Assembly (NCBI RefSeq): GCF_041549525.1
Contig: NZ_CP157456.1
Span: 4,092,001-4,156,000, forward strand
Direction of reading: 5' to 3'
DNA: 64,000 bases
Source of the DNA: Paenarthrobacter aurescens
GTDB taxonomy: Bacteria > Actinomycetota > Actinomycetes > Actinomycetales > Micrococcaceae
The notes under the pieces were generated by a model. That model was not told where the DNA came from. It did no database searches and saw only the letters and a list, made by a program, of their open reading frames with translations. Below, one piece after another: positions 57,776 through 64,000 of this stretch (the first letter of the stretch is position 1; every line of letters begins with the position of its first letter). The translations under genes were made by a program, and so were the position numbers.

Positions 57776-60520
57776 GTGGACGACCAAGGTGGTACCCGCC
57801 CGGACCTCTTGAGCCTGAAGCCAACCCCGGCCCCTGGGCCGCCTTTGGCCCTCCTGGCTCGCTCCCGACTCACGGCCAAACTTGATGGCCCGGCCGGTAT
57901 CGTCCTGATGTGCGCTCCCGCGGGGTACGGAAAAACAGTCCTCTTGAAGCAGTGGCTGGAAGGTCAACGGCACAACGTTGCATGGCTCACCCCCAACCAA
58001 CACAACCGGAATGCCCTGTGGCCCGCCATGTTGCAGACGCTGCGGCGGTGCCCTGCCATTCCGCCCGGCGCACTGCAGCTCTTCTCCGGAACAGAACAGG
58101 ATCCCGTGGAGGTACTGGGAGAACTGGCCCGGATATTGAGCGCCACCGGCACCACCATCCGTCTGGTGATTGACGGCGTGGACGGTATTGATCCGGATGA
58201 ACGGGACTACTGGATACCGGCCCTGCTAAACCAAGTGAGCCAGTTCAACCAGGTGAGCCAGTTCAACCAAGTGAGCCAGTTCAACCAAGTGAGCCAGTTC
58301 AACCAAGTGAGCCAGTTCAACCAAGTGAGCCAGTTCAACCAAGTGAGCCAGCCGATCCAGTTGGCGTTGGCATACCGGGACAACACAGCGGTTGATCCCG
58401 GACCTGCCCGTCTTAGTGGCCGCGTGGTTGAGTTGGGCACCAAGGACCTCGCGTTCACCATGGATGACATCAATGTCCTGGCCGTGAAAACCACCACTCT
58501 GATGGGGATGCCTCAACTGCGTGAGCTTTTCAGGCAGACCGCAGGGTGGCCGGCTTGTGTGGTGCTTGCGTTGCGTTACTTGCGCGAAGCCGCCAACCCT
58601 GACGTCCCCTTGGGAGACCTCGCAGCCAACAACCGGCAGCTCGCTGATTTCCTGGATCACCAGATCATCCGGGATCTTTCCTGTGAAGAGCGGCACGTCC
58701 TTTCCAGCACCAGTGTCTGCCGCGTGGTTGTTGCCGCGCAGGCCAGCACCCTTGCCGGCAACCGGAATGCGGGGCTGGTCCTCTCCGGCCTGGCTGATGA
58801 CAGGGGAATTGTGGAGTCGGCAGGCAGCGGGCGGAGCGTCTTCCTGGTCCACCCCTTGATCCGCGCACATTTCAGGGCCGATTTGGCTCGCAAGCAGCCT
58901 GACGAACTGATCCGCTACAGCCGGATTGCGGCGCGCTGGCATGAGCACGCCGGTGACCCTGTTGCGGCGCTCAGGCACGCAATGGACTCCTCGGATCACG
59001 GTCTGATCGGAGACATCCTTGAACAGCATGGCGCAGCACTTTTGGGATCAGGTGAAGTGATTCATGTCCGCCGCGCGATCGCGGCGTTGCCCGATTCCCT
59101 GTTTACCGTGAGCCCCAAGCTCTGCGTGGTTGCCGCGTTGGCGCACGTGGAGAGCCGGCAGCCCACCACGGCTTCGCGCTACATGGCGGTGGCAAACCGC
59201 AACCGGAGCGATGATTCGCCTCCCGAGCTCCGCGAATTGCAGGCGTTGGCGAAAGCGCGCCTGTCCTGGTTCAGCGACGGGTGGGAGGAACAAGACCCTA
59301 AGGCCACCGTGGAATACGCCGCCCTCACTTTTTCACGGCACAGCGATGTTCGTATCGAAGCGAAAATGGTGACGGTCACGGCCGCACTGGTGGAGGGGAA
59401 TTATGGAACAGCGGAGAACGAAGCTTCCGCAGCCCTGATCGAAGCCACCGAGGCAGGTAACGCCTACCTCGCCGGCAAGGTCTACCTCAAACTCGCCGCA
59501 ACGTACTCTATGCAGGGCCGCCTCCGCCGTGCCAGTGAATTCCTGCACCTCGCGGAGGAGAATCTGCCAGCACAGATGTGGACGGCCGGGGCGGGCCGGT
59601 CTACCGGATCCCTAATGCATGCCTCGGCTGCGCTGCTGCGCGCTGAACCGAGGAAAGCCCTGGAGTTCACGTCGGCAGGCCTGGCTGAACTCGGACAGCT
59701 CGGTTCTTCTTCCAAAGGGGTGGGAGGCGCCATGCGCGCCACCCTGGAAATTATCACAGCATGCGCGCATCTGGATTCCGGCGACAGGCGCAACGCGCTT
59801 GAGGGATTGCGCCAGGCCCGGTTGCGTATCGGCAGGGACCACGTCTTTGCCCAGCCACTGGCCGCTTCCATCGCCGTCATTGAGCACTCGGCTGCATTGG
59901 CACTGGGACATGCTGACCATGCCCGTGAGGTGTTGGACTGGGCGGAAGACTTGATTCCAGGTACGGGTGAGCTTTGCCTCCTGCGCGCCCAGGGACCCGC
60001 CGGGATCAGCCGCTTTGATGCCGCCACGGATCGCCTCAAACCCCTGCACACCGGCGCGGTGAAACCGCTCCTGGAATGGACCAAGCTCCACGTCAACGTT
60101 CTGGAATGCTCCATGGCCCTGAGAACCGGACGGCGGACGCTGGCCGGCAAGCTTCTGGACGAAGCCTTCCATCTGGCCGGTGAACTGGACGTTCTCAGGC
60201 CATTGGCCATAGCTCCCCAGGAAGTGATCGGTCTCTTGATGGAAAGAGTGGGTGCCTACGGTCCCCACGAGGCTCTGGCTCAGCGCGTGCTTTCCTTGCG
60301 TCCGCCCACCGACGCCCGGCGAGCGCAGTCGCTAACGCCCCGGGAACGGGAAGTCCTCAGCCTCCTTCCGTCGCACTTGTCGCAGGAACAGATGGCAGCG
60401 GAATTGCATCTGTCCGTGAACACTGTGAAGACGCACGTTCGCATTATCTATTCGAAGCTGGGAGCCGGTTCACGGCATGACGCCGTGGCCGCAGCCTACA
60501 AGGGTGGATACTTGCCCTAG
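57776..60520 (+). CDS. Large MalT-like LuxR-family regulator (STAND ATPase, TPR, HTH)
   Basis: A 914-residue regulator. The STAND ATPase begins with Walker A (APAGYGKT, residues 47-54) and Walker B in IRLVIDGVDGID (near residue 128). Between Walker B and the next strand (LALAYRDN) lies a hexapeptide repeat NQVSQF x6 plus NQVSQP (residues 152-193). The middle (residues about 400-830) is a helical TPR-like array. The C-terminal LuxR HTH (LTPREREVLSLLPSHLSQEQMAAELHLSVNTVKTHVRIIYSKLGAGSRHDAVAAA) binds DNA. MalT-like proteins are ligand-dependent activators. No obvious target other than the downstream SLC13 permease. The start is GTG, perhaps leaderless. Confidence 0.88.
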   Translation: MDDQGGTRPDLLSLKPTPAPGPPLALLARSRLTAKLDGPAGIVLMCAPAGYGKTVLLKQWLEGQRHNVAWLTPNQHNRNALWPAMLQTLRRCPAIPPGALQLFSGTEQDPVEVLGELARILSATGTTIRLVIDGVDGIDPDERDYWIPALLNQVSQFNQVSQFNQVSQFNQVSQFNQVSQFNQVSQFNQVSQPIQLALAYRDNTAVDPGPARLSGRVVELGTKDLAFTMDDINVLAVKTTTLMGMPQLRELFRQTAGWPACVVLALRYLREAANPDVPLGDLAANNRQLADFLDHQIIRDLSCEERHVLSSTSVCRVVVAAQASTLAGNRNAGLVLSGLADDRGIVESAGSGRSVFLVHPLIRAHFRADLARKQPDELIRYSRIAARWHEHAGDPVAALRHAMDSSDHGLIGDILEQHGAALLGSGEVIHVRRAIAALPDSLFTVSPKLCVVAALAHVESRQPTTASRYMAVANRNRSDDSPPELRELQALAKARLSWFSDGWEEQDPKATVEYAALTFSRHSDVRIEAKMVTVTAALVEGNYGTAENEASAALIEATEAGNAYLAGKVYLKLAATYSMQGRLRRASEFLHLAEENLPAQMWTAGAGRSTGSLMHASAALLRAEPRKALEFTSAGLAELGQLGSSSKGVGGAMRATLEIITACAHLDSGDRRNALEGLRQARLRIGRDHVFAQPLAASIAVIEHSAALALGHADHAREVLDWAEDLIPGTGELCLLRAQGPAGISRFDAATDRLKPLHTGAVKPLLEWTKLHVNVLECSMALRTGRRTLAGKLLDEAFHLAGELDVLRPLAIAPQEVIGLLMERVGAYGPHEALAQRVLSLRPPTDARRAQSLTPREREVLSLLPSHLSQEQMAAELHLSVNTVKTHVRIIYSKLGAGSRHDAVAAAYKGGYLP
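58229..58354 (+). repeat. 18-bp minisatellite, 7 copies, encoding NQVSQF
   Basis: Seven units of AACCAAGTGAGCCAGTTC from 58229 to 58354. Units 1 and 3-6 are identical, unit 2 has one synonymous change (AAG to AGG across codons CAA/CAG), unit 7 ends CCG. In-frame inside the ATPase domain of the LuxR regulator. Confidence 0.98.
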
Positions 60521-60545
60521 CCGTGACCTCGGATGACGCCCATCA

Positions 60546-60564
60546 CTCACCTGAATGAGGTGAG
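60546..60564. promoter_or_regulatory. Inverted repeat CTCACCT-GAATG-AGGTGAG
   Basis: A perfect 7-bp inverted repeat between the LuxR stop and the SLC13 promoter, 22 bp before the -10. It could be an operator of the upstream LuxR regulator or a weak terminator. Confidence 0.5.
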
Positions 60565-60585
60565 CCTGCGGCGGGAACCCGGATC

Positions 60586-60591
60586 TAGTCT
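60586..60591 (+). promoter_or_regulatory. Candidate -10 (TAGTCT) before leader ORF
   Basis: TAGTCT ends 6 nt before an ATG at 60598, the spacing of leaderless actinobacterial genes. Confidence 0.4.
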
Positions 60592-60597
60592 GAAAGA

Positions 60598-60639
60598 ATG
60601 CTGGCCAAAGATCCTTCGGGTTGCCCAAGGCACTCATGA
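60598..60639 (+). CDS. Possible 13-residue leader peptide upstream of SLC13 permease
   Basis: ATG at 60598 opens a 13-codon ORF, MLAKDPSGCPRHS. Its TGA overlaps the ATG of the permease as ATGA. With a -10 hexamer 6 nt upstream it would be leaderless, and translation of the permease would be coupled to it. It also spans AAGG, the permease ribosome binding site. This could be a regulatory uORF; no biochemical function is expected. Confidence 0.35.
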   Translation: MLAKDPSGCPRHS

Positions 60640-62438
60640 CAGACGTCACCGTCACCTTGTTGGTGCTCGTCGTGGTGATTGCTGCGTTCGTGTGGAACCG
60701 TCTGCCGGTGGAAGTGGTGGCGTTGGGGGCAGCTTTGGCCGTGTACGGCACTGGCATTGTGAGTCTGGACGATACGTTTGCCGGCTTCGGCAGCGGGACA
60801 GTGGTGTTGATCGCTGCGTTGTTCGTGGTGGCGGAGGCTATTGATGCTGCAGGCGTGACGACGTGGCTGGGGAGCCTGTTGATCAGGTTTTCCGGGACCA
60901 GCCGCACCCGCCTCATGGTGCTGATGATGGTTCTTACGGCCTTGCTGACGGCACTTATCAGCGTCAACGGTGCAGTGGCTGCGTTGCTTCCCATGGTGGT
61001 TGTTTTGGCTGTTCGGCTGGGCAGGCGTCCTTCCGAGCTGCTCATGCCCATGGCGTTCGCGGCGCATGCGGGGTCCTTGCTGATCCTGACCGGTTCCCCG
61101 GTGAATATCCTCATCCTCAATGCGGCGCTGGACACCACCGGAACCGGGATCGGTTTTTTTGAATTCGGTCTGGTGGGGCTTCCGCTGCTGTTGGGAACCA
61201 TCGGGTTGACCCTTTGGTTGGGTCCGCGGCTTTTGCCCACCAGGACCCCGGATGCACTCCCCAAGGATTTGGGCTCCCATGGTGAAACGCTCATGAGCCA
61301 TTACCTGGGCGGTGATGGGTTGAGCCGGCTCAGCATTCCCTCCGGTTCTGCCTTGGTGGGCCAGCCTGTTGCCTGCCTTCAGGACGAGCACGACGGCGGT
61401 CATCTCCACCTCATCAGCGTGCAGGGGCAGGACGGCAAGCCGTCCGAGAACAGCGTGTTTGAACAGGGCGATGAGATTGTGGTTCGCGGTGGCCAGCCAA
61501 CGATCGACGCCTTGGCAGCCCGGCACGGCCTGACACAGGATGATGATGCCACTTGTGGACTCATCAGCAGGAGCTATGGAGTGGCCGAAGTTGTGGTTGC
61601 GCCAAGGTCAAACCTTGTTGGCACGGAGGCCTACCCGGGCATGGTGACGGACAGCGGAGATCTTGTGGTGTTGGCTCATCACCATCCGGGCGAGCCGGAG
61701 TCGTCAGGGCGGACCCTCATCACTGCCGGCGACAGGTTGCTTCTCCAAGGAACATGGTCTGCCCTGGACCAGCACACGGTAGATCACAACGTCTTGTTGG
61801 TGGACTCGCCGGACACTATCCGCAGGCAGACCGTCCCCTTGGGGCCACGCGCCACACCAGCACTGATCGTGGTGGGGATCATGGTGATCCTGTTGGCTAC
61901 CAACCTCGTCCCGGCACCGGTTGCCGCACTGCTGGCCGCACTGGCCATGGTGGTTCTTCGGGTGGTTACGGTTCAGCAGGCCCACCGTTCCATGGCGTGG
62001 ACCACGCTGATCCTGGTGGCCGGGATGATCCCGTTGTCCACGGCCATCACCTCAACGGGCACCGCGGAGATCCTGGCTGAGGGGATGGTGGCTGTGGTGG
62101 GAGGTGGCGGGCCTTTGTTGTTGCTGGTGGGGCTGTTCGTTGTCACCGCGGTCCTGGGGCAGCTGATCAGTAACACTGCCACAGCGTTGATCATCATTCC
62201 CATTGCCCTCTCCGTGGCCCAGGAGTCCTCCATCAATCCCTATGCCGTGCTGATGTGCGTGTCCGTGGCTTCCTCTGCTGCCTTGCTGACGCCGGTGGCA
62301 ACTCCGGCCAACATGATGATCATGCAGCCGGCAGGATACCGCTTCGGCGATTACTGGAAGTTCGGGCTGGCGATCATGGCCCTCTATGCGGCCGTGGCCA
62401 TTCTGCTGGTGCCCGTTTTTTGGCCGCTTCAGAATTAG
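60636..62438 (+). CDS. SLC13/DASS-family permease with TrkA-C domains
   Basis: A 600-residue membrane protein. N-terminal half (residues 5-200) and C-terminal half (about 405-600) are the two membrane repeats, with SLC13-like loops NGAVAALLPMVVVLA and SPVNILI, and SNTATALIIIPIALS and TPVATPANMMIM. The middle (residues about 215-390) holds two RCK_C/TrkA_C-like domains (IPSGSALVGQP..VVRGGQPTID and VVAPRSNLVGTEAYPG...DRLLLQGT). Family members transport sulfate, citrate or dicarboxylates with Na+. ATG at 60636 has AAGG 7 nt upstream. Substrate unknown. Confidence 0.87.
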   Translation: MTDVTVTLLVLVVVIAAFVWNRLPVEVVALGAALAVYGTGIVSLDDTFAGFGSGTVVLIAALFVVAEAIDAAGVTTWLGSLLIRFSGTSRTRLMVLMMVLTALLTALISVNGAVAALLPMVVVLAVRLGRRPSELLMPMAFAAHAGSLLILTGSPVNILILNAALDTTGTGIGFFEFGLVGLPLLLGTIGLTLWLGPRLLPTRTPDALPKDLGSHGETLMSHYLGGDGLSRLSIPSGSALVGQPVACLQDEHDGGHLHLISVQGQDGKPSENSVFEQGDEIVVRGGQPTIDALAARHGLTQDDDATCGLISRSYGVAEVVVAPRSNLVGTEAYPGMVTDSGDLVVLAHHHPGEPESSGRTLITAGDRLLLQGTWSALDQHTVDHNVLLVDSPDTIRRQTVPLGPRATPALIVVGIMVILLATNLVPAPVAALLAALAMVVLRVVTVQQAHRSMAWTTLILVAGMIPLSTAITSTGTAEILAEGMVAVVGGGGPLLLLVGLFVVTAVLGQLISNTATALIIIPIALSVAQESSINPYAVLMCVSVASSAALLTPVATPANMMIMQPAGYRFGDYWKFGLAIMALYAAVAILLVPVFWPLQN

Positions 62439-62460
62439 GACGCTTCCGGACCCATCAGCC

Positions 62461-62503
62461 CCAGCAAGACCAGCAAGACCAGCAAGACCAGCAAGACCAG
62501 CAA
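62461..62503. repeat. 9-bp tandem repeat CCAGCAAGA, 4.7 copies
   Basis: Four perfect units (62461-62496) plus CCAGCAA. Just downstream of the SLC13 stop codon, in non-coding DNA. Confidence 0.95.
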
Positions 62504-62619
62504 CCAAGGATTGGAGATCAACCGCCGAGGCAAACCCGTACACCGTTCCGCCAACACCGCTGTGAGGTATTCAGAGGCCCGCTCCTTCAAGGACGGGCAG
62601 AGCACATCAGGAGCAAGAC

Positions 62620-64000
62620 ATGGCCAGTGACCACACCACCAAAGAAAAATCACCACCCGTCAAGGCGGCTTCATGGCTGCCCTTGATCGTAGTGGTCCTC
62701 ACCCAAATCCAGGCATCGTTCGCTGTGAACGCCTTGACGGTTTCCATGCAGGGCATCACCACCGACCTGGATACTGCAGCAACATCCGTGGGCACTGCCA
62801 TCACTGCCGGAACTTTCTCGATGGCGGCTTTCATTTTGTTGGGAGCGAAGCTGGGGGCCCGGTTCGGAACGCGAAAGGTGTTCCAGATTGCCGTCGCCAT
62901 TCATGCCGCCGCCATGGCAGGTGTGGCACTTAGCCTCAGTCCCGCAATGCTGTTCATTGCCCAGGCTTCTTCGGGCGCTGTTATTGCACTGATCGCACCA
63001 GCGCTCACGGTCTTCATCGCCACCAATTACAAGGACCAGCAGCAAGCCAAAGCCATTGGGCTCCTGGCGGCTGCCATTCCGGCCGCGGGCGTCCTGGCCC
63101 TGCTGATTGCCGGCTGGTTCGCAACAACCATCGGCTGGCGCTACTCGTTCGGCCTCATGGTGATCCTGGGCGCCATCAACCTGCTGTTGAGCTTCAAGCT
63201 CAAGACCGTCCCGGCACAACCTTTGCTGAAGATCGACTGGACCGGTTCAGTCATCGCCGCGGTGGCCGTTATCCTGTTGAGCTTCGGCTTCAGCGGCTTG
63301 TCCGCCTGGGGCACCTGGTTCGCAACCAGCCAGGCACCATTCGAGATCCTGGGACTCTCGCCCGCGCCGCTCCTGATCCTTCTCGGAGCGATCGCCGGCC
63401 AGGTGTTCTTCATGTGGATCCGGAAACGCCAGGACGCCAAGCTCCCCCGGATTTTTGACCTCAGGGTTCTTGCCTCAAGCTCCGAACTCGCCGTGACTGC
63501 CTGCATGGCCATCATGCTGTTCGTGGGCACAGCAGCGAACTTCCTGATTCCCCTGTACATGCAGATTGTGCAGGGAAGATCCAGCATTGAAACCTCGTTC
63601 TCGATCATTCCTTACACGTTGTCCATCTTCCTCGCGAGCACCTTTGTGGCGTTCCTGTACGACAAATTCCCGCCACGTACCATCGCCCAAGGTGGCTTTG
63701 TGGTGGTTGCGGGCGCGCTTGTACTGCTCGCCTTCACCATCCGCAACGACTGGGGGCAGCTCTTTGTGGTGTTGGGCCTGATCCTCCTGGGGCTCGGCCA
63801 AGGCGCGATCGTCGCTTTGGTGTTCAACACGCTTCTCAGCGCGGTTCCGCGCGAGTTGGCCGGCGACGTCGGAGCCTGGCGTGGGCTTGTCCATAACCTT
63901 TCCGGAAGCGTGGGCATAGCGGTGGCGAGCGCGTTCGCCGTCGGAATGCTGTCCAGCTTGATCGCCACCGGCGCCGCGGAGCATCCCGAGGTGTCCCAGG
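62620..64000 (+). CDS. MFS transporter, DHA2-like (3' truncated by the window)
   Basis: An open frame of at least 460 codons from the ATG at 62620, with AGGAG 6 nt upstream, running off the right edge. Membrane segments begin at residue about 19 (WLPLIVVVLTQIQASFAVNALTVSMQGI). The loop 2-3 motif is AKLGARFGTRKVFQIA and TM5 reads LLAAAIPAAGVLALLIAGWFATTIGWRYSF. About 12-13 segments are seen before the edge, so it is probably a 14-TM drug/proton exporter. Its substrate is unknown. Confidence 0.86.
   Translation, partial: MASDHTTKEKSPPVKAASWLPLIVVVLTQIQASFAVNALTVSMQGITTDLDTAATSVGTAITAGTFSMAAFILLGAKLGARFGTRKVFQIAVAIHAAAMAGVALSLSPAMLFIAQASSGAVIALIAPALTVFIATNYKDQQQAKAIGLLAAAIPAAGVLALLIAGWFATTIGWRYSFGLMVILGAINLLLSFKLKTVPAQPLLKIDWTGSVIAAVAVILLSFGFSGLSAWGTWFATSQAPFEILGLSPAPLLILLGAIAGQVFFMWIRKRQDAKLPRIFDLRVLASSSELAVTACMAIMLFVGTAANFLIPLYMQIVQGRSSIETSFSIIPYTLSIFLASTFVAFLYDKFPPRTIAQGGFVVVAGALVLLAFTIRNDWGQLFVVLGLILLGLGQGAIVALVFNTLLSAVPRELAGDVGAWRGLVHNLSGSVGIAVASAFAVGMLSSLIATGAAEHPEVSQ

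Noticed and set aside
58229..58354. Possible CRISPR array or intein insertion in the LuxR gene
   Set aside because: The repeats are contiguous, in-frame and translate to a simple hexapeptide repeat.

Overview
This is about 64 kb of a high-GC actinobacterial chromosome. Gene content and layout point to Arthrobacter or Paenarthrobacter (Micrococcaceae), but there is no rRNA marker, so the genus is an inference from family content. Supporting signs are many GTG and TTG starts, ATGA stop-start overlaps, several apparently leaderless genes, and a repeated terminator hairpin with stem CGCACGACGGCG (or a close variant) at gene ends. I found no rRNA, tRNA, CRISPR array, prophage or insertion sequence. 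The window is ordinary metabolic and regulatory chromosome, cut through a GH31 glycosidase at the left edge and an MFS transporter at the right edge.

Layout. 1-6.2 kb: GH31 3' end, a basic hypothetical protein, an atypical CDF transporter with a STAS-like small protein, a GlxA-type regulator divergent from an isochorismatase, and an MFS exporter. 6.2-11.8 kb: GAF histidine kinase, lipoprotein polysaccharide deacetylase, Ser/Thr kinase, TetR regulator. 11.9-16.2 kb: a translationally coupled NCS1 permease, NylB-like serine hydrolase and YtcJ-like amidohydrolase, facing their TetR regulator across two matching palindromes. 16.3-22.4 kb: histidine phosphatase, lipoprotein, TetR / APC permease / nitrilase module, ZIP transporter, DUF6458 protein. 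22.5-30.2 kb: SDR, XRE-cupin regulator with EamA exporter, quinone-reductase-like dehydrogenase with its TetR regulator, GH15, PRC-barrel/DUF2382 protein.

30.5-37.4 kb: a six-gene sugar-acid operon (MHS symporter, D-2-hydroxyacid dehydrogenase, zinc alcohol dehydrogenase, KduD-like SDR, KDPG aldolase, KDG kinase) followed by a convergent IclR regulator. It ends in the Entner-Doudoroff lower branch (KDG to KDPG to pyruvate plus G3P) but has no sugar-acid dehydratase. 37.5-39.8 kb: glutamate decarboxylase with a class II glutamine amidotransferase. 39.9-46.0 kb: DHA2 drug exporter divergent from an XRE regulator, a small membrane protein, a VOC protein, a DUF222/HNH protein. 46.0-49.7 kb: pobA, an IclR regulator and an aromatic-acid symporter, forming a 4-hydroxybenzoate uptake and hydroxylation module with matching palindromes in both promoter regions. 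49.7-53.7 kb: a TasA/camelysin-like secreted protein, a low-complexity small protein and an Hpt-like protein lacking the phospho-histidine, then a second ZIP transporter and a large unknown membrane protein. 54.0-57.6 kb: PLDc_N/SHOCT protein, AI-2E permease, cardiolipin synthase and DedA protein, a plausible envelope-lipid cluster. 57.8-64 kb: a 914-residue MalT-like LuxR regulator with a perfect 18-bp minisatellite inside its ATPase domain, an SLC13 permease preceded by a 13-codon leader ORF, and the start of a second DHA2 transporter.

A cross-cutting feature is the number of near-perfect short tandem repeats (7 to about 66 bp units), both in-frame inside genes and at gene 3' ends. In one place (43.1 kb) an 11-bp repeat seems to have replaced half of a terminator hairpin. 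I did not find a clear, self-contained undescribed system. The best leads are the LuxR minisatellite, the dehydratase-less sugar-acid operon, the NylB-like amide operon, the TasA/pseudo-Hpt operon, and the leaderless leader ORF before the SLC13 permease.
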